Shown here one piece after another: positions 45,436 through 57,289 of a stretch of DNA of 64,000 nucleotides (the first letter of the stretch is position 1; each line of letters begins with the position of its first letter). Both the position numbers and the translations under genes were made by a program. The DNA is taken from assembly GCF_003576645.1 (NCBI RefSeq), contig NC_044927.1:10046638-10110637 (forward strand), written 5' to 3'. Below the pieces are notes generated by a model. That model worked only from the letters and a program-made list of their open reading frames with translations, did not search any database and was not told where the DNA came from. The stretch is from Ipomoea triloba (taxonomy: Eukaryota > Streptophyta > Magnoliopsida > Solanales > Convolvulaceae).

Positions 45436-45891
45436 CAAATTACACCATGAACAAATATCTACTTTGCATTGTGGACTCTGGTTCAAAATAACTTTAAGAG
45501 TATGTGTCTACAATTGATATATATTGTATATATAATTAATAGTTTATGTGCATGTAAAAAAATTGAAAGCACATGACATGTTAACTGCAAACACACAAAA
45601 TGGTTACTACTATACAATTACATAAAATGTTAGCTGCAAGTATAGAATATGTGCAGACACATAATATATTGTTAACATAGTCCGCGCTAGTTAATAGTTT
45701 ATGTGTTTGTAACGTTATATATATAGTAGTAACCATTTTATGTGTCTATAATAACATGTAATGTGTTTTCAATTTATTTATAGGCACACAAACAGTTAAC
45801 TGCATGTATAGAATATATCAACTTCAGACACATAATTGTTTGACTATGGTCTATCTTACATTGTAGACCCTGGTTCATGATATAACAATTA
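45436..45891. mobile_element. TIR element of the 'ATGGTCCACA' family
   Basis: Left end ACACCATGAACAAATATCTA...TTGCATTGTGGACTCTGG is matched inverted by ACTATGGTCTATCTTACATT...GACCCTGGTTCATGATATAA. The core repeats short motifs such as ACATAAAATGGTTACTA and TGTGTCTGTAA. Non-coding; sister of 54012-54417. Confidence 0.6.
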
Positions 45892-46304
45892 ACATCACAT
45901 TTGAGTAGCGGTTGTGTGAGTAATACTCTCAAAGTAAGTCGACGAAAATGCTAGCCTTTTTCGCCTTGTTAAGACTTGTATGTTTGACGAGTTCGATCGA
46001 TTGCTAAATTTTTAAAAATACATATTCAATGAAAATTTAATAATAGAACAATAAAATAGGTTATATAATTTAAATAATTATTAATATAAAGTTTTAACAT
46101 ATTAATAGTCGAAATAATTCAAAAAAAAATAGTGCAAATTAAAGTTTAAAAACTAAAAACAATAAATTATAAATAAAAATTAATTAATTTATACTATTAT
46201 AAATATTGATGGGTCATTGGGGCACCCTACCAAAGCCAAGGCCCGCCATTTGTGGGGGACGGGACAAACCGGTGAACTAAGCCATATTTAATAGTTTTAT
46301 GAAT
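45892..46304. other. AT-rich intergenic DNA
   Basis: 46205-46285 (GGGGCACCCTACCAAAGCC) is a GC-richer scrap, probably TE-derived. Otherwise nothing. Confidence 0.4.
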
Positions 46305-46354
46305 GAGTTTATAAATAAAGCCTCGAACATCTTAACAGATACAACTGAAATTGT
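46305..46354 (-). pseudogene. Decayed PR-10 exon 1 fragment
   Basis: 50 bp (GAGTTTATAAATAAAGCCTC...) aligns without gaps to PR-10 exon 1 at 47631-47680, about 12 mismatches, nearly all C/T or G/A. Downstream of, and in the same direction as, the intact gene. Confidence 0.55.
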
Positions 46355-46644
46355 ATTTTTATCGTTTTTGGATTCTAGTCACTAAGTTCCTAGCAATCGA
46401 TTTTGATTTGCACGATAATTTTTTATTCAAATAACCTTTTTATTTTATTTTATATATGAAATAGAAACTTAGAAAGCAACATACATAAGTAACACGAGTT
46501 TAAATCGTGTTATTATTCATATTGTATCGCATAAAGGAGAGGGAAGGACTACGTACACTCTCAAAACTTATTAAAGCCAAAAATGGCACACAAACTATAG
46601 CACACCCACGAGACAGTAAAAAGGAAAATTAAAACCCAAGTTGA

Positions 46645-47710
46645 TTAGGCATAGACACTTGGGTTTGCAAGCAAGTATTGTTCGACAACCTTGAAAAGTT
46701 CCATGGCCTTGTCGACGCCTTCCTTAATTTCCTCTTCTTTGAGAGCATAGTCACCCTTGGTGTGAAACTTGCATGTGGTCTTGCAAACACACCCACCATT
46801 GCCACTAACTTCAAACTTCGCCTCATAATAAACGATTTCAACTTTGTCAATCATCACGTCTCCCTGGATCAATGAGTACTTGCACACCAAGTTATCAATG
46901 TCCACCACTTCAAACTTGTGTTTCCCGTACTTTAAGGTACCATCTGTTGTTCCAAAATCAAAAGAATGAGCATACATTATCACATTTTAAAACACTAACG
47001 TCCTGTTTGGTAAATAATCAGCCTATCAGCCAATTTTGGCTTATTTGACCACTATTAGTTGTTTGGTTAATAAGCTTTTTATAACTCCAAAATGCTAAAA
47101 TTCAAAAGACTACTCAAAGCAGCCTTTTCAATTAGGTTTTTGAGAAAAGAAATTATACCAAACAGCTATCAGCTAACAGTTAATTTATCAAACAATTTTC
47201 TACAATCATCTAATATTATCAACAAATCATACCTTCTAACCCAAACAGCCAACAACCATTTACCAAACAGGGCCTAAAAAAATGCATACTTAATTATTAG
47301 CTTCAAATATGGATCAGATATTACTCACACTACCAAAAAAGATGGTCATCGAACCCTTAACGCTTGGTTAAGGATGGATGAGTCCATTCCACTTAACCAC
47401 GCTTCCCAGGTTATATTTCTATGTAGTGTTGATTATAGCGTAATTGATACTAAACACCTGTAAAACCCATGCTAGACATCATTTTTTTTTTTTTTTTTTT
47501 ACTGTAAGCTAAGATTTTTTACAAACCTTCAAGGTAGTTGGTCTTCTTGATGCACCCATCACCACCATCACCCTGAACAATTTCAATGCTCTTGATGGTC
47601 TGTGGGATCACCTTTGGGAGGAGGTTGTGTGAGTCCACAAACAAAGCCTTGAACATCCTAGGAGCTGCAACTGAAGTTGCCACTTCATGGGTATAGGTAG
47701 TCACACCCAT
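46645..47710 (-). CDS. PR-10: Pathogenesis-related protein 10 / Bet v 1 family
   Basis: Exon 1 47527-47710 and exon 2 46645-46943 join in phase 1 (donor GTTTGT, acceptor ACAACAG), giving 160 residues, the usual family length. [14 protein letters not shown] is the classic start, the glycine-rich P-loop is GDGGDGCIK (47-55), [17 protein letters not shown] lies in the later beta strands, and the protein ends NPSVYA. These small cytosolic proteins have a large cavity that binds hydrophobic ligands; many are induced by pathogens or wounding. The intron (583 bp) position after about codon 62 is conserved in the family. It holds a hAT-like MITE and a long A/T run. Asp in the P-loop where Val is common is the only oddity. 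Confidence 0.93.
47001..47273. mobile_element. hAT-like MITE in the PR-10 intron
   Basis: Ends CCTGTTTGGTAAATAATC and CATTTACCAAACAGG. Colinear with the copies in saposin introns at 395-553 and 996-1313. Confidence 0.75.
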
Positions 47711-47828
47711 AATGTTTTTTTTTTTTTTTTTTTTTGCTTAGTTTAGTAAAACTAAAAATTTGAAGAGATTAAGGTTAGCTAGAATGCTTAGTACTGAGCT
47801 GTGGGGATAATTATGGAAGCTGTGACTC

Positions 47829-47836
47829 TATTTATA
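47829..47836 (-). promoter_or_regulatory. TATA box of the PR-10 gene
   Basis: TATAAATA on the minus strand, about 120 bp before the ATG. A 20 bp A run (47717-47736 as T on plus) lies in the leader. Confidence 0.6.
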
Positions 47837-48329
47837 GGCATGGTGCAAGGTTGTTGAGTGAAACTGAGGATACATATATAATTTCAACATTCAAGGCACT
47901 CCATTATAGACTTTCATGTAAATTATATTCTAGATGTTATGTGCATTCTTCTTTTATTTATTTATATCATTATTTAAAGGAAAGAGTTTATTTCACTTTT
48001 GGTTTTTGATGTTTATTTTTAATCTAAAATATTCTTATATGTGATATAGAGTAAATATGTTCAAAATGGGGTATTTTGGTCATTTTAGGTTATCAGTGAA
48101 ATTTTTGAAAAACTCAAACACCATAAATTCACTTACCGTAAAAATTTGGTTGAATTAGCTTCATCGAACAAGCTATGTATATCAATGCAGTATGAAAAAG
48201 TTTATTGAATTTGAAAAGAAAAAAAAAAAAGAATAAACTTTTTGATTCATGAGAAAGCGTGCACCGGTTACTCGAATATGTATTTTGCGTGAAACTCGCC
48301 TTGTGACCTTAGCCAGTTGTAAATCATCT
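47837..48329. other. PR-10 upstream region
   Basis: AT-rich. No recognisable W-box cluster or other defence element stands out by eye. Confidence 0.4.
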
Positions 48330-48445
48330 TAGGCTGTCTATAATTGACTTACTCAAATCTAGAAGGCTGATAGATAGCTTTCACATGGAATCGAACTTGA
48401 AATTTTGTGGTTATCTAGTCAACTGTTCCACTAACTCAGCTAAAG
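48330..48445 (-). mobile_element. tRNA-derived SINE-like sequence
   Basis: Minus strand: TAGCTGAGTTAGTGGAAC (A-box) about 30 bp before AAGTTCGATTCCATG (B-box), the internal RNA polymerase III promoter layout. It does not fold as a full tRNA. Confidence 0.5.
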
Positions 48446-49255
48446 TTGTTCAAAATGGAGTAAACTTTTTAATGAATTTAATCGTGACAATTACTATGAA
48501 GTTTGACTGTAAAGTAACAATATTACTATTATTAATTGATTATTATTATCATTCCATTTTTGACATTTTGTTGGTATTCCATTTTGAAATAGTCTAGTCT
48601 AGTTAAAACATACATAAAAGTTCTCTGGTTTCATCTAGCAACTTTAGTATTCTGTGGATAATGACATCAAAAGTCTAGAAGAGCACCTCGGATTTGCGGC
48701 ATTTCTGTTGATTTTTGGCCATCGGATCCACAGTTTGTTCCAGGATTAGATTATTTTTGTTGAGAATAAATAATATATCTACTATATTAATAAGAGCCAA
48801 AGAGAGTTAGGAGCCAAAGAGAGTTAGGCCTAAAATGGGTAGAAAAAATGGCGGTCAAATTATTTAATCAAATGAATGGTTCAGATGAATTATTTAATCA
48901 AATAGATGGTTAATATAATTCAGATTAATATTATTAATAGAGATTACCTAATTTAACCTTACTTTTATGATTATCCGTTAAGTTTTCCGTTAAATATTCT
49001 TTTCTCCGTTAATATTCCGTTAACTTTTAACTTACCCATTAATTTATCTAAGAAAGGTCTTAGGTTCGAACCTCATCTCAATCAAATTTAACATAATTAA
49101 GTTTCTCACTCTATTTTACTCTTATTAAATTAAATAAATTAGTAGCTACAACAAAAAATGATACATATGTATTTCTTTAATTTAGAATCATGTGTCTACA
49201 ATACCTTTATTTGAAAAAAATTATTCATTACCAAAAAATTAAATTAAATAAGAGA

Positions 49256-49545
49256 AATAATTCCATTAGTTATATTGTCTTTATTTTCTCTCATGCAAAG
49301 ATTCTCATTAGTTATATTGTCTTTATTTTCTCTCATGCAAAGATTCTTATTAGTTATATTGTCTTTATTTTCTCTCATGCAAAGATTCTTTAAATTCAAA
49401 TTGTCTTTATTTTCTCTCATGCAAAGATTCTTTAAATTCAAATTTATCAATTGATATTCAATGCAAAGATTCTTTAAATTCAAATTTATCAATTGATATT
49501 CATTACATTGTTTCTTTAAATTCAAATTTATCAATTGATATTCAT
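49256..49545. repeat. 43 bp minisatellite inside the Helitron
   Basis: TTGTCTTTATTTTCTCTCAT...GCAAAGATTCT repeats four times with TTAGTTATA or TTTAAATTC spacers, then grades into TTCAAATTTATCAATTGATA units. The repetitive MRENKDNI-like reading frame on the minus strand is an artefact of it. Confidence 0.85.
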
Positions 49546-49609
49546 TACATTGTCCATTATCTTATTTTTACAATATCTTGTAATTAAATATCAAAGTTAG
49601 TTATAATAA

Positions 49610-49790
49610 AAAATAATGTTATATATTTATTTACCAAGTATTTTATTAATACTATGAATTTTATATATTTATTTACCAAGTATTTTATTAATACTATGAA
49701 TTTTTTTTTAAATAATTTGAAGCTAATTATATTAACTATGAATTTTTTTTTAAATAATTTGAAGCTAATTATATTAACTACTTGGGGATT
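49610..49790. repeat. Two short tandem duplications inside the Helitron
   Basis: TATATATTTATTTACCAAGT (about 47 bp unit) occurs twice, followed by a ~45 bp unit ending GAAGCTAATTATATTAACTA twice. Confidence 0.85.
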
Positions 49791-50648
49791 GGTTGACAAA
49801 GAGAGTACTCAAATAATAACCCAACAAATTGAAACAGAATCACTCTGTTTTGATTTACTCTTATTGAATTAAATAAATTAGTAGTTACACCAAAAATGAT
49901 ACATATGTATTTCTTTAATACCATGAAAAAAAATAAAAAAGAATAGTTTGAAACCAATCATATTAACTACTTGGGGGATTTGTTGACAATGAAAGTACTC
50001 AAATGACCCATTACCCAACAAATTGAAGCTAGAAACTACCTTTTAATATTTTGGAATACATAATATTTTAAATTTTCAAATTTTTATTAATTTATTTAAT
50101 CTTTTTTCTTAAACTAGGAATTTCTTTATCCACAATAACTCATTCAACAATAATGGTTGAACCAAATGAACCCCAAGCAGAACACCTAATGGAAAGTCCA
50201 TAGTTCCTATATCATAATCTCATTGTATGACGTTGTCATCTATGCTACCAACAATAACCGAATTGCAAATAACACACTACCAACAAAAAGGAAGAGAACA
50301 AATAGTAAAGATGAAGACAATGACAATGTTACTCAAAAGAAAATTAAGAACACTTAGAAAAATTCAAATTAAAAGTGATATTTATTTAGACTATCATTTT
50401 TAGACCAAATATACAAGGTTGCAAACATTTATTTTAGTAGTAATTATAATGAATTTTCTATATTATCTTGGATTCATATACTTTGAGTTAGATATTTAAA
50501 TAAAAAAACTCAACATTCAATTACCCATGTATAAACTTCTCCTATATAGTCTTGCATTGATATACTTTCAAATATTTATTTAAATATAAACATTGGGCAT
50601 TAACCCATTCACGCTATGCGCGTACAAAACTAGTATAAACATAAATGT

Positions 50649-51000
50649 GCACTCCAACTATCAGCTTAGGCTTTTAGTTGAGATAGAGCACATGATTCAA
50701 TTTAGTATCAGAGCCATGCAAAAAGTCATGGGTTCGAATCTCCGCGCCACCCTAAAGAGACTATGGTCCACGTGTAGCTTGGAGCCCATCAAAGTAATTG
50801 GCCCGCACACGTGAGGGGACGTGTTGAGCATAAATAATATATATAAATATAATTGGCCCGCACACGTGAGGGGACGTGTTGAGCATAAATAATATATATA
50901 AACATAATTGATATGTGCAGTTCAGGGGCAGTCCAACTATCAGCTTGGAGCACATACTTTAATTATTATTTTGGCATGCCGATTGCTGCAGTCAAATGTT
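50649..51000 (+). mobile_element. Possible TRIM-like retroelement remnant
   Basis: A PBS-like TAGTATCAGAGCC (50703-50715) is preceded by CACTCCAACTATCAGCTTAG, and CAGTCCAACTATCAGCTTGG recurs at about 50932, which could be the start of two short LTRs. No coding sequence. A 55 bp tandem duplication sits between them. Confidence 0.35.
50796..50905. repeat. 55 bp tandem duplication
   Basis: AATTGGCCCGCACACGTGAG...AATAATATATATAAA starts at 50796 and again at 50851, almost identical. It contains the palindrome-like CACGTG. Confidence 0.85.
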
Positions 51001-52175
51001 TGGCACACTTTTGAGTCTCGGATACATGGTTCCCGCTTGTCCAGTCAATTGATTTTGTCTTTCACATGGATCCATGAATTTTTGTACTCCAACATTTTTA
51101 TTTTTATCATTAATTTGGATTTGTTTTATTTTATATTTTCCATTAAAAATATTTCTTTTAAATTAAAATATTCTTAATTTGTACGTAGTACAATTTTCAT
51201 TATAGGGTATTTTGAACATTTTAAATTAAAAATAAAATATTTTTTTAAAAGTTGAAGATAAAAAGTAGAAAAAGTCGGTGACTAAAGAAGATGCCATTAT
51301 AATCGATGAACTGAAAGTAAAAGTCAAGACCGAGTCCACCATAAATCGATTATAAGGATATAAGACGGGGTAAGAAAATAGTAGTATTATTATCTGAGAC
51401 ACTTTACCTAAAATAGTAGGTACAAAGTAGGGACGCCTTTTAAAGGGAGGGAATGATGCCTATTTATGCTGTTGTAGGAGGATTCACATATCGTTGACAA
51501 ATGTACGACATTTGGCAGCCATTATTTTTAGTTACACACATGTCATCCACTACTTTGCTTTCAATGCACTCTCATGCATAAGTGGAGGTTCCTACCCTTT
51601 AATGTACAAGATCTTGTGTGGCTTGGTGATTAAGAACTTGTGTAGTCTTGAATTTGAACCCTCTAAATTTGTAACCTTGTGATTATCTGAACGACCCAAC
51701 CAACTTGGCTTATAGTTTGGCAGTCACATTAATATCTGTACAATGCGAGTCTTCTCTTCTTTAGTGTTAACAAAGAGTTATATGTTGATCTAAACAATTT
51801 GCAAGTATTGTCCACCAGAATCATTTGCACAAAACCAGGTGAGAAAATTCTTTTTAAATTGTTCAACTCAACCTTAAGTAATTAAGAAATTTTTTTTAAA
51901 AAAAATGTAAAATATATCTCTTAAATCCAGCGAGTAATATAATGAAGCATGTTTTTTTTTTTTTTTTTTTTTTTTTAGAAAACATATAATGAAGCATGTT
52001 AAAGAATAAAAGTCACATCAATATTCTTATTTTAAGAAAAGTTACAATTGAATCATAATCTTATTTATTTAACTAATTAGGTTGTTTTGGTGCTAATTAT
52101 ATTTTCATATCTATATTTATTCACTAGCATTAATATATGTGTTTGATAAATAACCATTATCAAACACATAACTAA
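51001..52175. other. Intergenic DNA
   Basis: 51595-51690 (GTGTGGCTTGGTGATTAAGA...GAATTTGAACCCTC) has a weak SINE-like A/B-box layout. A T run lies at 51952-51976. Otherwise nothing. Confidence 0.4.
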
Positions 52176-52580
52176 TCTAATCTAAAAACATAACAAGTGT
52201 GAATGAAGGTTATATCTTTCATTTATGTCTGTTTTTCAGTTAAATTTTTTATACGTTGTGCTATAAAAGTTGTACTTTACAATATTTTGGACAAACATAT
52301 CCCTACCGTTATAACTTCCGTTATTGTTACCATGCACATGCATCCACCATATATTTTCTTATCTTCTTCAATAATAAGAATATATACACATTATATATTG
52401 GAGTTATATGTTAGTTATTTTCTAAAATATAAATATTTATAAAAAATATTTTACATTATTATTATTATTTACAATAATTTAAATATTTAAAATATAAATA
52501 TAAATAAATTTAAAATTTTAATATAAAATATTAATATTTGGAACATATTTTTTGCACATCGCGCATAAAAAAAATACTAG
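52176..52580 (+). mobile_element. Small non-autonomous Helitron, second copy (405 bp)
   Basis: TCTAATCTAAAAACATAA at the start and CATCGCGCATAAAA...TACTAG at the end match 16884-17302 throughout, including ACTTCCGTTAT and ATGCACATGCAT blocks. Flanking base after CTAG is A instead of the expected T. Confidence 0.6.
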
Positions 52581-52589
52581 AGAAGGTGC

Positions 52590-53515
52590 TGCGTCGTATC
52601 ATCTTGAATGCATGCCAAAGAATGTCCTGGGAAACAGTCACTGTCTAATACTACGAGAATTCAAGGTTACCTATTCACCGTATCTATTGTTCAAACATTC
52701 TCTGAATGAACAGTAAACATCCTCAAATGTCCCAAGAAGAATGTTACCAAGGAAATATGATTCCTAGGTTAACATCGCAAGGTAGATTTCTAAAAGGGGC
52801 TAGACATTTTGCACAGCTCAGAAAGAAGGAGCAAGCGCAAAAAGGTGCTTCCAACGATTGGAAATCTGACAAAAGGAACCTACTACATTACCCCACTGGT
52901 CTTTGCACATACGTTAATAGATCGATGCTTGAAATTTATTTCCGTCCAACGGATAAATTTTCAAATGGGTTTATAAATTCCTCCACTCAAGTCATAGTGA
53001 GGTGCTAGTTATTTTCTGCATACAAGAGATTAAGTGCAGTGCAAGCGAACAAGTATTCCATCTAGTAGACTAGTGAAGAGAGAGTTAAAGCTAAACATCT
53101 AGATCAAGCTCTATGGACTACGACGATCAACAAGAAGTCATTAAGTCGAGTCTTATAGTTGGAAATTGTGAATAAATTTGTGTTCAAACAATCTATCTCT
53201 ACTAGGATTAGTAGAAAGAGGTAGAGTAACAAGTGTTGACTTATGAAAAACCTTGAGGATTGTGACTGGCTTTGTGGTCAAGGCACAAGTACTAGCCATT
53301 GTACTAAGGGGTTTAGTGCAATCCTCCTATAGTTTAGAAGAAGGGTACGGTAGACGTAGATTAGGTTTTAGCCGAACCACTTCAAAAAATTTTTCTCTCT
53401 CTTAGCTTTTACTTACCGCACTTACATATATTCCAGTAATTAAACAACCAAATCTAATTTTTAACAAGATCAAATACGTGCAACACAAGTAAAAGGGGGT
53501 AACAAATATTTTTCG
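52590..53515 (+). mobile_element. LTR-like sequence (probable Copia LTR, solo or truncated)
   Basis: The stretch GGTAGACGTAGATTAGGTTT...GCCGAACCAC near 53350-53385 resembles the 3' part of large plant Copia LTRs. Open frame 52706-53008 gives no recognisable protein. Ends not defined and no partner LTR in the window. Confidence 0.4.
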
Positions 53516-54011
53516 TTGCATACTCATTCGCTAGCTAGGTGTAAGCCAGTTGGTGGCCAGTCATGAGTTCCCCCATTTGCTACCAGTGTGCTTCAATATA
53601 ATAAATGTATATTGCCGCACATCATTAAACAAAGTATGGAGTAGCTTGGTAGGTTGGGACTAATTTGTTTTTGTGTATGAAGTTGCAGGTTTGATTCCAA
53701 ATTTCCAATTTGGTGCACCTCTTAATATTTTGCTCCCTTTCCTTCCCATCTTGTGTATGGACGTAAAAGCTTCACCACTCTCGTTGGGCCCCATTTCTTC
53801 TGTACCTCTGGTGCATCAAGGATTCCTTCCACCCTTGGACCACCATGTCTTCCTCCTTGCTAGCTCATCAAGGCTTCCTTCCACCTCTTGAGCCACTATA
53901 CCTTCTCTACCTCTAGCTCATCAAGACCTTTATTCTTCTTGGGGCAAAACCACACTAATAAAGACAACCCCCACTTGATTGGCCAAGACTCTACCAATAA
54001 AAATTAGAAAC
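53516..54011 (+). other. Intergenic DNA with a SINE-like block
   Basis: 53640-53720: AGTAGCTTGGTAGGTTGGGA (A-box-like) and GCAGGTTTGATTCCAAATT (B-box-like). 53760-53940 is CT-rich with the repeated phrase AGCTCATCAAG and TTCCTTCCACC(T/C)T. No gene. Confidence 0.4.
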
Positions 54012-54417
54012 TGTTATATCATGGAATAGGTACATCTTGCATTGTGCACCCTAGTTTAAAAATTATGTATATTATGTATCTGCAATTAACAATTCATGTG
54101 CATAACATATTAATTACAAACACATAAACTGTTAACTGTAGGTACATAATACTTTGACTGCATACACATAATATATTGTTAATATATTATGTGCCTATAG
54201 TTAACATATGTTGTACACTTGTACCTACAGTTAATAATTTGTGTCTATAGTTACCATTTTTATATGTCTGTAACATTTTATGTCCTTCAATTTATTTATA
54301 GACACATAAAATATTAAATGTAGTTACAGAATATGTTAATTGTACACAGATAATTTGAAGATTATTTTAGACCAAAGTTCATAATGCAAGGTAGACTCTA
54401 GTCCATTGTATAATTGG
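54012..54417. mobile_element. TIR element of the 'ATGGTCCACA' family
   Basis: TGTTATATCATGGAATAGGT...CTTGCATTGTGCACCCTAGT on the left pairs with GACCAAAGTTCATAATGCAA...AGTCCATTGTATAA on the right. The core is made of short diverged units (ACATAAACTGTTAACTGTAG and similar), as in 45436-45891. Confidence 0.6.
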
Positions 54418-55499
54418 CCAAAGATAGGCCCCGAGGCCCAATGGCCCCATCAATAACTTATACTGTTAAATTTAATTTCCAAAATTATAAGTTTTTAGTT
54501 TATAAAGTATAAATTTTAACTTTATAAATATATAATTAATATATAGTTTAACAATTGTACAAAAAAAATATAATATAACAATTATACAAATATTTAATAA
54601 CTTTATAATTAAAAATTATAAATATAGTTTATTGGATTTTAAAATTTTTAAAATTATTAATTTAAATATTTTAATTGATTAAAATATATCAGATATGGCA
54701 GCTGACATTTTAAAATTATAGGTTGGGCCGACATGACAGCACAACTCGACCTACTTGACATAACGAATGACAATTTGAATCATTTAGCTATAATCAGAAT
54801 GTTAATATGGTCCCTCAATTATTAACCGTGTAAATTTATACCATAAATAATTAAAAGATTAATCTATTACTATATTCACATTTAAGGACCTACAAATATT
54901 ATTTTCCCTTCTAATTAACAACTTGTATTGGTGATAGGATAGTGAGATTTTTAATTTTATTTTATTTGATATAATAGCTACACCAAACCTAACTTTAACT
55001 ATTAAGCGCGCGAAACTATATTTCCCTCAGTAGATTATATTTAAATAATCAAAACTAATAGAGGTTTTCTGGTTTTTTTTTTTTTTTTTCTATATAAATC
55101 TAGTGCAAAGACAAGAATATATATACTTGATTATTTATCCTATATCAAAGGAATCTGTGTTAGATTTCTCAATCATATTGATATATCATTGAAATGATGA
55201 TATTATATATAGAATAAGAAATTAATATATAAAATCACTCCCCAATTTCATCAATTATATTACATCAAATGATTTTTTTTTTTAGAAAAAGTGATCAATC
55301 TTTCCAACAAATTTAAGACATTGAAACGTACTTACTTTGAAATATAAAAATGATCAGATTTTATAAAAATCAAACCAATAACTCTACATAATAAGGACTC
55401 TAACAAAAAACGTATATTAACCTCATAATAAAATTAATTGCTTTAAAAAAAAATATTTTTTAAAAAAAAAAACCTCATAATAAAATAAGCTCAAGAATA
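54418..55499. other. AT-rich intergenic DNA
   Basis: No gene or TE end recognised apart from the scrap GATAGGCCCCGAGGCCCAAT at its left. Confidence 0.5.
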
Positions 55500-55640
55500 T
55501 CAGTTGTTATATCATGGAACATGGTCCACATAAGCTTAAGAAACGGCGTTGTTTTTGGACAAGGTCGACAAAGCCTTGTGGACCATGGTTCAAAAATGGC
55601 GCCGTTTCTTTAAGTAAAGAAACGGTTGTAGTTACATCTT
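55500..55640. repeat. Palindromic TIR-family terminus
   Basis: TATCATGGAACATGGTCCACA...GAAACGGCG faces GCCTTGTGGACCATGGTTCA...GGCGCCGTTTCTTT, so two ends of a TGGTCCACA-type element sit almost back to back. A similar end is at 58820-58910. Confidence 0.5.
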
Positions 55641-55724
55641 AACGCAGTCCGTATTTTTAGTGTATTAATTACAACATAAAACTACAATGTATCTAAAATG
55701 AAATTGTTTCACATATTCATTAAA

Positions 55725-56130
55725 AAAAATGCAAAAATAGCGATGGACAATTCCGTCGCTAAAAAGGAAAAAATCCGTCAATGCGATTAGCGACGGAATC
55801 GGTCCGTCGCTAAAATTTTAGGACGCAATTAGTTTCGTAGCAAAATTTAGCAACGGATTTTTTGTCGCTAAACTTAAAAATATCCTTCGCTAATTTCCTC
55901 CCCACGACGATTGAATGAAAACATTTGTAAGAAACTAGCAACGAAAAGTTCTGTTGCTAAATTTAGCGACCAATATTCCATCGCTAAAGTTCGTCACAAT
56001 ATTTAGCGTCTAAAATTTTCGTCGCAAATTAAATTTGTTTCTATAGGTGCCATTTAGTTACACCTCAGAGACGGAAATATCCGTCGCTAAATTTAGCGAC
56101 AAAAATTTTCAGGTATTTAGCTAAGGATTT
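55725..56130. mobile_element. CACTA-like subterminal repeat array
   Basis: At least ten copies, in both orientations, of TTTAGCGACGGA or its complement TCCGTCGCTAAA, many diverged. Such arrays of transposase-binding repeats mark the ends of plant CACTA (En/Spm) elements, where CCGTCGCTAA is a common motif. No terminal CACTA or transposase is visible, so this is a fragment. Confidence 0.6.
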
Positions 56131-56344
56131 ACTACGATTGTTGTGTATAACTAAATTTTAATTTTTTTTTTAAGAATCTACCAATTAATTAATAATAAAC
56201 CTATAATATAATAGGTCAATAATATAATTACAAAATATATTATATTAAGAAATTCAATGTCAATAACAATAACAAAAGTATAGTATTCTAAAGTGTTACA
56301 CCATTAAAAGTGGTACCAAATATAGTAATACATATAATCTAATC
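56131..56344. other. AT-rich intergenic DNA
   Basis: Nothing recognised. Confidence 0.5.
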
Positions 56345-56657
56345 ATCTCTTAGGTTTTCGACATTTGAATTAGCACAATGTTCAGCTTGATTAGTTGGAG
56401 GCCATGGCATAAAGTGAGAAGAATGCAGTTGCGACGCAATTCGTCCATATAATTTGAGAGTAGAAGTGGGAAGACTGCCGTTGCATGAACACTTCTAGAT
56501 TAGCAGTTGGGAGCAGCAAGCATGTTGGCATGCCCAAAATGAGAAATTTCCACAAGAACAGTGTCTGAGTCTATAGGAAGGGGTTGTTTCCATGGTTCAC
56601 CGTCAATCCTCATGAATGTATGGTTAGCAGCACCCTTGTGGAACTCAAACCGAACTC
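56345..56657 (-). pseudogene. Diacylglycerol kinase C-terminal exon relic
   Basis: The minus strand from 56654 reads [20 protein letters not shown], then PWKQPLP and [15 protein letters not shown], the conserved end of the accessory domain of plant diacylglycerol kinases. A TAA follows ...APNC, and the downstream frame shows no recognisable tail. The catalytic domain is nowhere in the window, and a hAT element lies directly at the 5' side. Intact enzymes phosphorylate diacylglycerol to phosphatidic acid in signalling. Confidence 0.7.
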
Positions 56658-56665
56658 TTTATGCC

Positions 56666-57223
56666 CAGGGCCGGTCCTGAGCACGGACGGGATGGGCGAC
56701 CGCCCAGGGCCCCATGATAGAAGGGGCCCATCCATATATATGTATATGTATACATATATCTATTATAGTGTTATAATTAGTGTTATAATTATATTAAAAA
56801 ATAAAAAATTAGTGTTATAATTATATTAGAAAACAAAAAAGTAAGAATACATGGGACTGCAGGAAGCTGAGAATCGACGCTTAATTAAATAATTTAGAAA
56901 TAGAATCGACACGGGGAGTTGAGGACACCTAATTATCTTTTATCTATTAGAATCAACACCCTAACCAGCTAATCCATTCGTCATCTTCAATAATTTTTTT
57001 TCCAATTCGATTAATCAACGATTGTTCATTTGTTGCTAGTTTGGGCCCTATTGTACATTGTAACTTGTAAGTTTTCTTCTATTTCTAATTTGTTCTGTCT
57101 TTATTTCCTATGCAACACAACACACCTATAGGGAGGACATTAGGGATTTAGGGCTATAAATCTATAATTCTCTAATGAGTAATGTTTATTTGGATAATGA
57201 ATTTTGCGATTTCTGTAATTGTA

Positions 57224-57289
<66 letters not shown>

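Larger units (their letters stand above)
48778..50633 (+). mobile_element. Non-autonomous Helitron (1856 bp)
   Basis: 5' end A|TCTACTATATTAATAAGAG is the common plant Helitron start. The 3' end has a palindrome-like CGCTATGCGCG, then TACAAAACTAG followed by T at 50634. No Rep/helicase or captured gene seen. The interior holds minisatellites and internal duplications (for example CTACTTGGGG...GTTGACAA at about 49779 and 49969). Confidence 0.7.

Noticed and set aside
49190..49534. Repetitive protein frames (SHAKILISYIVFIF / LCMRENKDNI) that look like a repeat protein
   Set aside because: They arise from a 43 bp minisatellite in a non-coding Helitron and change frame between units.
50640..50760. 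Possible tRNA gene (ATGGGTTCGAATCTC at about 50728)
   Set aside because: No acceptor-stem pairing or anticodon arm; better explained as a retroelement primer-binding/leader region.
52706..53008. 100-codon open frame starting MNSKHPQMSQEECYQ
   Set aside because: Lies inside LTR-like DNA and matches nothing I recognise; not supported as a gene.
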